Source: Bacteroidia bacterium (GTDB lineage: Bacteria > Bacteroidota > Bacteroidia > Chitinophagales > Chitinophagaceae). From it: a stretch of 64,000 bases of DNA. The translations under genes and the position numbers were made by a program. The notes under the pieces were generated by a model. The model did no database searches. It was not told where the DNA came from and saw only the letters and a program-made list of their open reading frames with translations. Shown here piece by piece: positions 50,286 through 58,918 of the stretch. Location of the stretch: contig JAUICZ010000001.1 of assembly GCA_030429205.1 (NCBI GenBank), positions 1,850,806 through 1,914,805 of the forward strand. The letters run 5' to 3'. The stretch's first letter is position 1, and each line of letters begins with the position of its first letter.

Positions 50286-50401
50286 ACTGCAAAAATACTA
50301 CCGTAGTAAGAATTGCGGATAATGTATCTATAACAACTATTTATACTGCATGAGATTAAGACAGATTTTATACTTTAGCCCTCAAATCAAGTAGATTATT
50401 C

Positions 50402-51286
50402 ATGAGTAAACATGCTTACGTATTTCCGGGACAGGGCGCACAGTTCACCGGAATGGGAAAAGAGTTGTACGAGAGTAACTCTGTTGCAAAAGAGTATTTT
50501 GAGCAAGCAAATGAAATATTAGGCTTCCGCATTACAGATACAATGTTCGAAGGTAGTTCAGATGACTTAAAGCAAACCAAAGTAACACAGCCTGCTGTTT
50601 TCTTACATTCAGTAGTTCGTTTTTTAACGCTGGAAGATGTTCACCCAGATATGGTGGCAGGGCACTCGCTGGGAGAGTTGTCTGCTTTGGTAGCCAATAA
50701 AGTATTGACTTTTGAGGATGGTTTGAAACTGGTATCTCAAAGAGCACAGGCTATGCAAAAAGCATGCGAGATCAACTCGTCTACCATGGCAGCAGTATTA
50801 GGTTTGGAAGATGCGCAGGTAGAAGAAGTGTGTAAAGGCATTACAGACGATGTGGTAGTAGCAGCCAACTACAATTGTCCGGGTCAGCTGGTGATCAGCG
50901 GTAGTATAGATGGTGTGAATAAAGCTTGTGAGCTACTGAAAGAAGCAGGTGCGCGTAGAGCTTTAGTGCTTCCTGTAGGTGGTGCGTTCCACTCGCCTTT
51001 GATGGAGCCTGCCAAAGAAGAATTACAAGCAGCTATTGAAAATACACACTTCGGTAACCCGAGTTGCCCGGTGTATCAAAATGTGGATGCAAATCCGTAC
51101 ATAGATCCTGCTATGATACAGCGCAATCTCATCAACCAACTAACGTCTCCTGTGCGTTGGACTCAAACGGTTGAGCATATGGTGAAGAATGGTGCTACTA
51201 AGTTTACAGAAGTTGGTCCGGGTAATGTACTACAAGGGCTAGTGAAAAAGGTAGACCGTGCTATAGAAACGGAAGGTATAGGATAG
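50402..51286 (+). CDS. fabD: Malonyl-CoA:ACP transacylase
   Basis: A 294-residue enzyme with FPGQGAQFTGMGKEL at the N-terminus, nucleophile Ser89 in GHSLGE, Arg114 in SQRAQAMQ and catalytic His197 in GGAFHSPLM, all in the normal order. It loads malonyl groups on acyl carrier protein for fatty acid synthesis. No other fab genes are adjacent. Confidence 0.96.
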   Translation: MSKHAYVFPGQGAQFTGMGKELYESNSVAKEYFEQANEILGFRITDTMFEGSSDDLKQTKVTQPAVFLHSVVRFLTLEDVHPDMVAGHSLGELSALVANKVLTFEDGLKLVSQRAQAMQKACEINSSTMAAVLGLEDAQVEEVCKGITDDVVVAANYNCPGQLVISGSIDGVNKACELLKEAGARRALVLPVGGAFHSPLMEPAKEELQAAIENTHFGNPSCPVYQNVDANPYIDPAMIQRNLINQLTSPVRWTQTVEHMVKNGATKFTEVGPGNVLQGLVKKVDRAIETEGIG

Positions 51287-51457
51287 TATTTATATACTGA
51301 ATCATATTACAGCTCTGTATTGAATAAATACGGGGCTTTTGTTTTGAATATAGCTGTCAAATACTATTTGAAGATGGCAATATCAAGAAAACTGAACTGA
51401 TCCCCACAGCGTATTCCGTTAATATTGCTTCTATTATCAATCATTAAACAAACTACA

Positions 51458-52216
51458 ATGTCAACAAAAATAGCATTAGTAACAGGCGGTAGCCGTGGTC
51501 TGGGTAAAGATATGGCACTATCACTGGCAGCAAAGGGTACCGATGTAATACTTACCTACAACAGCAATAAGGCAATGGCCGAAGAGGTTGTGGCAGAGAT
51601 CACTAACATGGGTAGAAAGGCTGTAGCACTGCAGTTCAATGCGGAAGATATAGGTTCTATCGACACTTTTCTGAATGAAGTAGGTAACGCACTACAACGC
51701 AATTGGAACACCGATAAGTTCGACTTCCTGGTAAACAATGCAGGTGTTGGGGCCTCCATCCCGATTAAAGATGTAACCGAAGAGGCATTTGATAACCTGA
51801 TGAACATACACTTAAAAAGTGTTTACTTCCTGACGCAAAAATCATTACCGATCATGAATGATGGAGGTTGTATCATCAACATCTCATCGGGTACTACAAG
51901 GTTCTGTGTGCCTGGGTATTCAGTATACTCTTCTCTTAAAACAGCCGTTGAAACATTTACCAAATATATAGCTAAAGAATATGGTGAACGTGGTATCCGT
52001 GCAAATGTGGTAGCACCGGGACCTATTGAAACAGACTTTAATAATGCGGCGATACGCAACAATCCTCAAATGAAAGGTTTCCTAAGTAGTTTATCTCCTT
52101 TAGGTAGGGTAGGTAATGCCGACGATATTGGTAGCGTAGTGGCTTTCCTTTGTTCTGATGATGCAAAGTGGATCAACGCGCAACGTATAGAGGTGTCGGG
52201 CGGTATCAATGCCTGA
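51458..52216 (+). CDS. Short-chain dehydrogenase/reductase (FabG/3-ketoacyl reductase-like)
   Basis: Start at ATG 51458; an upstream in-frame start at 51425 lacks support. The 252-residue protein has the NAD(P)-binding TGGSRGLG at 9-16, NNAG at 93-96, catalytic Ser143/144 and Tyr157-x3-Lys161, and a substrate-loop region VAPGPIETDF. A classical SDR; substrate uncertain although the fold is FabG-like. A terminator follows at 52241. Confidence 0.92.
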   Translation: MSTKIALVTGGSRGLGKDMALSLAAKGTDVILTYNSNKAMAEEVVAEITNMGRKAVALQFNAEDIGSIDTFLNEVGNALQRNWNTDKFDFLVNNAGVGASIPIKDVTEEAFDNLMNIHLKSVYFLTQKSLPIMNDGGCIINISSGTTRFCVPGYSVYSSLKTAVETFTKYIAKEYGERGIRANVVAPGPIETDFNNAAIRNNPQMKGFLSSLSPLGRVGNADDIGSVVAFLCSDDAKWINAQRIEVSGGINA

Positions 52217-52240
52217 TGCAATAAAAGAACTTATCTTTCA

Positions 52241-52264
52241 AAGCGGCCTGGTGCCGCTTTTTTT
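52241..52264 (+). terminator. Intrinsic terminator after the SDR gene
   Basis: AAGCGGC-loop-GCCGCTT followed by a run of seven T (52258-52264). The remaining 250 bases up to 52512 show no gene or clear signal. Confidence 0.9.
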
Positions 52265-52511
52265 GTTCTATTTTGTTTCGGAATTTGATGTTTTACTCAA
52301 AACAACTTGCTCTTTGTTAAGTTTTTTTATCAATAATCGTTTTTACAAGAAACGTACGCTGTTTATATAAAGAACCTTACACCTGAAACAAGTGTTTTAT
52401 TACTTGTAATTTACATTTTTTTATTGTTAATGGCAATTTTAAAAATAGGGTGTTTTTCACGTTGTGAGTGCGATTGTTATATTGTTGTTTTGTATATGTA
52501 AATACAAAGCC

Positions 52512-53192
52512 ATGAGTAATAACAATAATGACAATCACGTAATATCATACCTGACACTAAGAAAAACACTGGGTTTTCTTGGAATATTATTGCCGTTTAT
52601 ACTTGTAATAGGTAATGCCATATTTGTAAACGTCATAAATGATATAGCAGAAACGGGTGAGGTGTTCCGTAGCTCCATCAGCCACTATTACTACACCAAA
52701 ATGGGTAATGTATTTGTAGGTACATTATGTGCTTATTCATTGTTCTTGTTCTCTTATGTGGGCTATAAGGATAAAGATGGTGTGATGAGAGATAAGATAG
52801 CAACAAATATTGCTGCTGTTTTTGCATTGGGAGTAGCATTTTTACCAACCGACGAATGTACCTGTTGCGGTTCATCCATTCGCGGTACTATACACCTGGT
52901 ATCTGCGGTTTTGTTTTTCGGTGCACTTATTTATATCTCTTATGCTTTGTTCACTAAAACAGGGGATAGGGAAAATATGAGTGATGAGAAAAAGAGAAGA
53001 AACAAGTGGTACAAGGGGTGTGCTGTTGTAATGTTCCTCTGTTTAGTGTTGATGGGTGTATATGTTTTTGCAGATCTGTGTCATACAAACTTGTCTAAGG
53101 CCAACCCCATATTTGTTTTAGAATCCATCGCACTTATAGCTTTTGGTACTTCATGGCTGATAAAAGGTGAGTTTTTGTTGGGCGATAAGTAA
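52512..53192 (+). CDS. Six-helix membrane protein, 226 aa, unknown
   Basis: Start at ATG 52512 (a GTG at 52464 is in frame but has no support). Helices at about 16-36, 63-83, 93-112, 122-142, 164-184 and 200-220. The first loop holds SSISHYYYTKMGN and the third has PTDECTCC, which could bind metal. DUF998-like polytopic proteins have a comparable layout, but I cannot confirm the family. AT-rich leader without a clear promoter. Confidence 0.75.
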   Translation: MSNNNNDNHVISYLTLRKTLGFLGILLPFILVIGNAIFVNVINDIAETGEVFRSSISHYYYTKMGNVFVGTLCAYSLFLFSYVGYKDKDGVMRDKIATNIAAVFALGVAFLPTDECTCCGSSIRGTIHLVSAVLFFGALIYISYALFTKTGDRENMSDEKKRRNKWYKGCAVVMFLCLVLMGVYVFADLCHTNLSKANPIFVLESIALIAFGTSWLIKGEFLLGDK

Positions 53193-53201
53193 ATGTTATT
53201 G

Positions 53202-54464
53202 CTACCCCGCCATATCCATAACAGCTGCTGCAAATGTATCTAGCTCTCTTAAACTGGTGAATACGTTTGGTGTAATACGGCAACCATGTACGCCGGCATT
53301 ATCAATAGCTACAGTGTAAATGCCATACTTTTTAAATAAGGTATCTGCCATGTCTTTGGGCTTCATTCCTTTTATTCCTACGTTGGCAATGGCACAGGCA
53401 CGTTGAGGTTCTTTTGGTGTAGCAATATCAATTTGGGGTATGTCTCTTAATTGTTTAGTCCAGTATTGTTGTAAGTAACGCAGGCGGGCTTCTTTTACGG
53501 AGTGCCCGAGCATATTGTAAAAATCTATAGCATTTTCAATAGCCAGATCGGTAGCAACAGGGTGTGTGCCAGTATGGTTCAATCTGGAGATGTCATTTTC
53601 CGGTCTATCATCTTCAGCAAACAACGGCCATACTTTTTTTATGTGTTCTTTTTTTACATACAGCAGCCCGCAACCCAGTGGGGCGCTCAACCATTTATGC
53701 AGGCTGGCACCATAAAAGTCGGCACCAAGGTCAGGTATTTTAAAATCCAGGTGAGCAAAAGTATGTGCACCATCTACCATTACCATCACCCCTTTTTCAT
53801 GTGCCATATCGCATATCTTTTTTACAGGTAGTACATGTCCCGTAATGTTGATCATGTGGCACACCATCAGTAGTTTGGTTTTCGGGGTAATGGCTTTTTC
53901 ATATAAGCTAACGATCTCTTCATCGCTTTTGGGGTGTTGGGGTACAGATACCACTACATTCTTCATCCCGTAACGCTTGCTCACTTGTTTGAACATGTTT
54001 TTCATAGCGCCGTAATCCTGTTCTGCCCATACAGCTTCATCTCCTTTCTTCCAGTTCAACCCGCTAATGATCATATCCAACGATTCTGTCGTGTTGCGGG
54101 TGATGATGAGCTCATCTGTAGAACATCCCGCAAGGTCTGCCAGCTTCTTATTGATGCGTTGTTTGTTTTCCTGCTGCATGATACGCATGTAATACGCGCC
54201 CAGTTTATTCACCTTGCGTATATGCTCTTGGTACTGTTCCATTATGTCTTTAGGCATAATGTTGTAGTAGCCGTTCTCCAGGTTGATGTATTCTTCCTTC
54301 AGGTTGTATTGATTACGTATAGCTTGCCAATAAGGTTCTTGTTGTACAACCTGGTCGTCTGGCAGACCTGCAGATTGTGCAATGATCTTATTGATGGCAG
54401 AAAACTGCAGTAAACTACCCGCAGTAAGTACTGATGAAGTTTTTAGGAAATCGCGCTTGTTCAT
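53202..54464 (-). CDS. PLP-dependent aminotransferase class V-like enzyme, exported
   Basis: Start at ATG 54464, giving a signal-like N-terminus (MNKRDFLKTSSVLTAGSLL, cleavage near IIAQ). The 420-residue protein follows the class V/cysteine-desulfurase-like fold: ENGYYNIMPKD, TRNTTESLDMIISGL, WAEQDYGAM, VDGAHTFAHLDF and the PLP Lys in GASLHKWLSAPLG. Isopenicillin-N epimerase-like and kynureninase-like enzymes share this layout; substrate unknown. A signal peptide on a PLP enzyme is notable. Confidence 0.85.
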   Translation of the reverse strand: MNKRDFLKTSSVLTAGSLLQFSAINKIIAQSAGLPDDQVVQQEPYWQAIRNQYNLKEEYINLENGYYNIMPKDIMEQYQEHIRKVNKLGAYYMRIMQQENKQRINKKLADLAGCSTDELIITRNTTESLDMIISGLNWKKGDEAVWAEQDYGAMKNMFKQVSKRYGMKNVVVSVPQHPKSDEEIVSLYEKAITPKTKLLMVCHMINITGHVLPVKKICDMAHEKGVMVMVDGAHTFAHLDFKIPDLGADFYGASLHKWLSAPLGCGLLYVKKEHIKKVWPLFAEDDRPENDISRLNHTGTHPVATDLAIENAIDFYNMLGHSVKEARLRYLQQYWTKQLRDIPQIDIATPKEPQRACAIANVGIKGMKPKDMADTLFKKYGIYTVAIDNAGVHGCRITPNVFTSLRELDTFAAAVMDMAG

Positions 54465-54533
54465 TGCTTTAAAGTTAATGAAAGGAACATTAACATAATA
54501 TATTGTCCGGGACATAGTAGTATGGATATTTGA

Positions 54534-55289
54534 ATGGTATATTACAGGGTGATCAAAGTGGTATCTATATTATTTATTCTGTTCGCAAACTCTTTATGTG
54601 TCTTTGCGCAAGAAGGTGAAGACTTTGATTTTCCTGTTGAGATAAAATCCAATGATGGGCCATTTAGCTATACGTCCATCTCTGCAGATTCAGTAAACAA
54701 GATCAGAGGTTTGCAAAGCACAGAAAAGATTGACTACCTGGAGCCGGAGGTGGATATGTTTAAATACATTCTGGATGATAAGATTTACTTAGCCATAAAA
54801 CGAGATCACGATTGGATCAGTGGTTTGTTAAGTTACAGATCGGCACTTTCGTTTGATTACGAGCTGGTAATGTTGAACACGAATAATGATAAGGGAATTA
54901 TAGTAACGAGTAGCTCCATTTTAGGAAAAGGGGGCAGGTATGGCGGGTATGATTATTCATCCACAACATATAGCCTGATAAATATCACTACTGGTAAACG
55001 CTACTTTTTAGGAGAACTGTACGAAAATGAAAACCATTGGTACGAAGGTTATACTGCCAGCGATACAGGAAGTGAAGAAAGAGAAATGATAGAGATGGAT
55101 AAAGAAGAGAATTGGAAAACGAATTCTGAAGTATTACAATTTCAAATAAAAGTGACGCCCGGAAAAGTGCGGTTTGAAAACATAATATGTGATAACTGTA
55201 ATGCCGAAAATCTAGATGCTGTTTCAGCAGTAGAGTATGTCTGGAAAGAAGACAGGCTAATAAAAGACAAAGTAATACCAGAAAAATAA
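54534..55289 (+). CDS. Hypothetical secreted protein, 251 aa
   Basis: Signal peptide of about 25 residues (SLCVFAQ). The mature protein is acidic, with DFDFPVEIKSNDG near the start, a Gly/Tyr-rich segment (KGGRYGGYDYSSTTYS) and a Glu-rich stretch (GSEEREMIEMDKEENW). Two Cys (ICDNCNAE) may form a disulfide or bind metal. No family recognised. Divergent from the PLP enzyme by about 70 bases. Confidence 0.75.
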   Translation: MVYYRVIKVVSILFILFANSLCVFAQEGEDFDFPVEIKSNDGPFSYTSISADSVNKIRGLQSTEKIDYLEPEVDMFKYILDDKIYLAIKRDHDWISGLLSYRSALSFDYELVMLNTNNDKGIIVTSSSILGKGGRYGGYDYSSTTYSLINITTGKRYFLGELYENENHWYEGYTASDTGSEEREMIEMDKEENWKTNSEVLQFQIKVTPGKVRFENIICDNCNAENLDAVSAVEYVWKEDRLIKDKVIPEK

Positions 55290-55291
55290 AC

Positions 55292-55313
55292 AAGCCCCGC
55301 AATTGCGGGGCTT
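55292..55313. terminator. Bidirectional terminator
   Basis: AAGCCCCGCAA-TTGCGGGGCTT, a perfect 22-base palindrome, between the plus-strand stop at 55289 and the minus-strand stop at 55318. Confidence 0.85.
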
Positions 55314-55317
55314 ATAG

Positions 55318-56730
55318 TTATACTTCAATGGTTTTCCATTTGCCACGTCTGAAAATAATTATCGATGCCACTGCCATGGCACTTTCTGCAATGGCTATGG
55401 CGGAGAATACGCCCTTCGGGCCAAAGCCTAATGTTGTAGCCAGTACATAAGCCAACGGTATTTGAAATATCCAAAAACCGAAGAAGTTGATGACGGTAGG
55501 GGTGCGTGTATCGCCTGCACCGTTAAATGCCTGAGCGATAACCATACCATAACCATAAAATATATAACCCATACAAACATAGCGCAGGCAGTCTACTCCG
55601 TATTCTATCACCATGGGTTCTTGACTGAACAGTCCAATGATCCAATGCGCGGCAATGAAAAATATCACTGCTACCGATGTGAGGAATACCATATTGAAAA
55701 ATGCGGTACGCCATACAGAACGTTCTGCACGTTCTGGTTGTTTCGCTCCCAGGTTTTGCCCCATAAGGGTAGCTGCTGCGTTAGACATCCCCCATGCCGG
55801 CAATATGGTAAAAGAGATCATTCTTATACCAATGGTATATCCGGCAATTGCATCGCTACCAAAACGGGCAATAATGCGCACCAGAAAAATCCAACTGGCA
55901 GAAGCGATCAGGAACTGCGCAGTACCACCCAATGATAGTTTTAAGATGTTACCGATGACCGGCACGTCGATACCAATATGCTTACGCAGTATTTTAATGA
56001 ACCCTTTGCCTTTGTATAGATGATACAGTTGGTAACATACTCCTACCCCCCTGCCAATAGCTGTGGCTATAGCTGCACCTTTCAGCCCAAGTCCGGGTAT
56101 AGGTCCCAGTCCATATATCAATAATGGATCCAGTACTATGTTCAAAAGGTTGGCCAGCCATAAAGAGCGCATAGCTATAGATGCATCTCCCGCACCACGG
56201 AATATTCCATTGATAAGGAACAACAACAATATAGTGATGTTGCTACCCAGCATAATAGAAGTATACATGTAGTTTTCTGCAGCCAGTTCCTCGCTGGCAC
56301 CCATAAGTATCAATAGATCTTTTGCAAAGATCACCCCAGCTATGGCGATGAGTATGCTTATGATACTACCGATGTATATAGCCTGCATACCTGCATGAGC
56401 TGCGCCATCTTTGTTTTTTTCTCCCGTACGGCGGGCAACTATAGCGGTTGTAGCCATGCTAACACCTATAGCTACAGAGTATATCAAATACAGCATAGAC
56501 TCTGTTAAGCCTACAGTGGCAATGGCATCAGTACCCAATCGGCTTACAAAAAAGGCGTCTGCAAGTGCAAATAAAGACTCCATAGACATCTCCAGTATCA
56601 TAGGTACAGATAGCATGAAGATGGCGCGATTGATGCTGCCGGTAGTATAATCTTTTGCTTCGCTGTTTAAAGATTCTTTAAGCAGGCGAAAAATATTTAC
56701 GAAACGTGAGTTGGTTACACGTTGAGACAT
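55318..56730 (-). CDS. MATE-family efflux transporter with a long structured leader, 470 aa
   Basis: Start at ATG 56730 (MSQRVTNSRF); an open extension to 56817 would run through the structured leader. Twelve helices in two halves: FMLSVPMILEMSMESLFALADAFFV at the start and ILKLSLGGTAQFLIASASWIFL in the middle are standard. Unlike the first MATE gene, it is preceded by a foldable 5' leader and a TACTTTTG promoter, hinting at RNA-level control. Substrate unknown. Confidence 0.92.
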   Translation of the reverse strand: MSQRVTNSRFVNIFRLLKESLNSEAKDYTTGSINRAIFMLSVPMILEMSMESLFALADAFFVSRLGTDAIATVGLTESMLYLIYSVAIGVSMATTAIVARRTGEKNKDGAAHAGMQAIYIGSIISILIAIAGVIFAKDLLILMGASEELAAENYMYTSIMLGSNITILLLFLINGIFRGAGDASIAMRSLWLANLLNIVLDPLLIYGLGPIPGLGLKGAAIATAIGRGVGVCYQLYHLYKGKGFIKILRKHIGIDVPVIGNILKLSLGGTAQFLIASASWIFLVRIIARFGSDAIAGYTIGIRMISFTILPAWGMSNAAATLMGQNLGAKQPERAERSVWRTAFFNMVFLTSVAVIFFIAAHWIIGLFSQEPMVIEYGVDCLRYVCMGYIFYGYGMVIAQAFNGAGDTRTPTVINFFGFWIFQIPLAYVLATTLGFGPKGVFSAIAIAESAMAVASIIIFRRGKWKTIEV

Positions 56731-56759
56731 GATTGAAAATTTTTGCAATAGTATGTAAA

Positions 56760-56853
56760 ATGAAGTGTTACTCTGCCGAGGTGTCGGTAGAGTGCTTGAA
56801 TTTGTCGGAGGATGCACCCACCACGGAGGTGGACGCCTGAGTTACAGCTTCAT
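56760..56853 (-). ncRNA. Candidate structured 5' leader RNA of the MATE gene
   Basis: On the minus strand AUGAAG (56853-56848) can pair with CUUCAU (56765-56760), closing a domain with two hairpins: a nine-pair stem GCGUCCACC/GGUGGGUGC with loop UCCGU, and ACUCU-a-CCGA/UCGG-c-AGAGU with loop CACC and one mismatch. An upstream ACUC can also pair with the GAGU, so two alternative folds exist. It ends about 30 bases before the start codon. It matches none of the riboswitch signatures that I can recall. Confidence 0.4.
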
Positions 56854-56872
56854 GATTCGTTGAATTGTGAGA

Positions 56873-56880
56873 CAAAAGTA
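56873..56880 (-). promoter_or_regulatory. -7 promoter element TACTTTTG of the MATE gene
   Basis: An exact TAnnTTTG match on the minus strand, placing the likely transcript start near 56866 and giving a leader of about 136 bases before the ATG at 56730. Confidence 0.6.
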
Positions 56881-56926
56881 AGACGAATATGTTTACATAC
56901 CCTTACACCGGTATTTAGAAATCATT

Positions 56927-56957
56927 AAAAAAAATAAGCCGCTCTGTTTAGAGCGGC
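56927..56957 (-). terminator. Intrinsic terminator of the beta-helix lipoprotein gene
   Basis: On the minus strand GCCGCTCT-AAAC-AGAGCGGC followed by TTATTTTTTTT. Confidence 0.9.
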
Positions 56958-56983
56958 TCTGTAACCATGAAAATGAAGGGGTG

Positions 56984-58186
56984 TTAATCACCACAAAGTT
57001 GACCACCACAGTTAGTGTAGGTACAACTGGCAAGTAGTAAATTTGTATTTGGTGATGATGAGCTTGGAGCTGCATACAATGCACAAGTCTTAACATCAGT
57101 AAAGTCTACATGGTGCACATTTACCACAGGTTTAGCCCACATGTAAATAGCTCCTTTTCTGTTATCGCCACCTGCATGCATGATCTTAACATAACCTATT
57201 TCATTTAAAGGGTTAGATGTGAAAGAGATGCCTATGCCTTCCCACGCACCTGCTACAGCATTCTCGCCTCTGAAAATAATAGGGTTGCTTGCAGTACCTA
57301 CTGCTTTAATGCCCCCTTTTTCTTGAATGTGAATGTAAGTGCCGGTACCCATGTGCACTTCAACACCTGCTTCTATTGTCAACATTGCATTTGATACTAG
57401 CTGCGTGCCTTTGGCTAAGAATGGTACATTGATTTTATGCCATGTAGTAGCTTTGTTTAAAGTGGATGTATAGAAATCTAACAATACAAAATCTTTAGTG
57501 TTTCCTGTGTAATCATTGCTACCTGTAGCAATAGCCAATAATTCTGCTTTGATCTTAGCCGGCATGTCGTTAGCCGTAAATGTGTTGTTGTTCAAAGTGA
57601 CCATAGCTTCGGTATAGCTGGCGTTCAAGCCATATGCTGCAGAGTTTGATACGGTACAGTTGCTCATTGTTAAAGTAGAAGCAGCCCATACAATAACACT
57701 ACCTAAGTCGCCATTGCTGTTAAATGCTCCACCACCTGCATACATCACTTTGGTGTGCGTCATGCTGTTTTTAGTATCATCACTATCAAACAATAACCCT
57801 TTCCAGGAGCCTGGTGTTTTGTCTACACCTGTTAGCGTTACAGGATCATTTGCCGTACCGTTTATTGATAAAGAACCTTTATCATTTACTTGTAAACCCG
57901 AACCTGTTGTGAACTCAATTACCGTTCCCGGCTCTATGATAACATCTCCGTTAAGATGTACTTCACAGGTTACTACGTAGTCTACAGGAGCATCTGGATC
58001 ATTTTTTAGTGTTCCTCCGCTTTTTATTGTGTGGTTACAATCAACCGTGTCCGGTGCTTTTACTACACTCGGTGTAGGGGTAGGGTTGGTGTCGTTTTTC
58101 TTTTTACAAGAAGAAACTACGCCGGTTAGTACCAGGCATGTTGCTACGCCCAGTAATGCTTTGTTGAATAATACTTTCCTTGCCAT
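56984..58186 (-). CDS. Lipoprotein with right-handed beta-helix-like repeats, 400 aa
   Basis: Lipobox VVSSC (Cys27) followed by KKKN and a Pro/Thr-rich linker. Two related blocks, about 75-205 and 270-385, carry the pattern VIIEPGTVIEF, GSLSINGTANDPVTLTG, GSWKGLLFDSDD, VMYAGGG in the first and TIEAGVEVHMG, GGIKAVGTASNPIIFRG, GAWEGIGISF, IMHAGGD in the second. This is typical of parallel beta-helix surface proteins. No active-site residues recognised. It is upstream on the same strand as the MATE gene but separated by a terminator. Confidence 0.85.
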   Translation of the reverse strand: MARKVLFNKALLGVATCLVLTGVVSSCKKKNDTNPTPTPSVVKAPDTVDCNHTIKSGGTLKNDPDAPVDYVVTCEVHLNGDVIIEPGTVIEFTTGSGLQVNDKGSLSINGTANDPVTLTGVDKTPGSWKGLLFDSDDTKNSMTHTKVMYAGGGAFNSNGDLGSVIVWAASTLTMSNCTVSNSAAYGLNASYTEAMVTLNNNTFTANDMPAKIKAELLAIATGSNDYTGNTKDFVLLDFYTSTLNKATTWHKINVPFLAKGTQLVSNAMLTIEAGVEVHMGTGTYIHIQEKGGIKAVGTASNPIIFRGENAVAGAWEGIGISFTSNPLNEIGYVKIMHAGGDNRKGAIYMWAKPVVNVHHVDFTDVKTCALYAAPSSSSPNTNLLLASCTYTNCGGQLCGD

Positions 58187-58279
58187 GATTATTTAATTTT
58201 TGATTAATAGCAAAGCTACCGTCGTGCATTACGGTAATAATGAGGGAAAAACCTGTATTTGTGATATAGGGGAAAACCC

Positions 58280-58918
58280 TTAGTTGATCAATCCGTGGTC
58301 GAATGCTTTTTTAATAAGCCCTGCTGCATTTTTTGCGTCCAGTTTCAACATCAGGTTGCCTCTGTGTACTTCTACTGTTTTCTCGCTGATGTATAAATGA
58401 GCGGCAATCTCTTTGGTGCTCATTTCTTTGGCCACACAATCCAGTACTTCTTTTTCTCTTTTGGTGAGCTTGGGTATGGTGGTGTTAGTTTTAATGCCGG
58501 ATATTTCGTTCAACAAGTGTGTGCCACTATCGGGGCTGATGTACTTTTCTCCTGATAGCACTTTGTCTATACATTCAATTATGGTTGCTAAAGAGTCTGT
58601 TTTTAAAATGTACCCGTCAAAAGCACCTTTTAATGCTGACTTGATAATACCCGGCTCTCCATGGCTGCTTAGTGCAATGTATTTACAGTCAGTATGTATT
58701 TTGGCAAGGTTCTTTACTACTGCTCTGCCATCATCTTTCCCGAACTCTATATCAACAAAGGCAAGGTCTATTGCATGATGCTCCATAATAGACGATAGTT
58801 CTGAGCTATTTGTAGCCATGTATATGTTTTGTATCGTGCTTTTTTGAAGTAATGAGGCAAGTCCTTCAGCAAATACTCTATGGTCATCAGCAAGCGCTAT
58901 GTTGATCAGTTTCGTCAT
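58280..58918 (-). CDS. NarL/LuxR-type response regulator
   Basis: Receiver domain with IALADDHRVFAEG at 7-19 and phospho-acceptor Asp56 (LAFVDIEFG); a LuxR-type helix-turn-helix at about 145-205 (LTKREKEVLDCVAKEMSTKEIA, ISEKTVEVHRGNLM). The start codon overlaps the kinase stop by four bases (ATGA), so the pair is translationally coupled. Targets unknown; the adjacent lipoprotein gene is a candidate. Confidence 0.94.
   Translation of the reverse strand: MTKLINIALADDHRVFAEGLASLLQKSTIQNIYMATNSSELSSIMEHHAIDLAFVDIEFGKDDGRAVVKNLAKIHTDCKYIALSSHGEPGIIKSALKGAFDGYILKTDSLATIIECIDKVLSGEKYISPDSGTHLLNEISGIKTNTTIPKLTKREKEVLDCVAKEMSTKEIAAHLYISEKTVEVHRGNLMLKLDAKNAAGLIKKAFDHGLIN

Noticed and set aside
56760-56853. 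Known riboswitch classes (TPP, cobalamin, SAM, FMN, guanidine, preQ1) for the MATE leader
   Set aside because: I could not find their core motifs; the element is reported as an unassigned structure instead.
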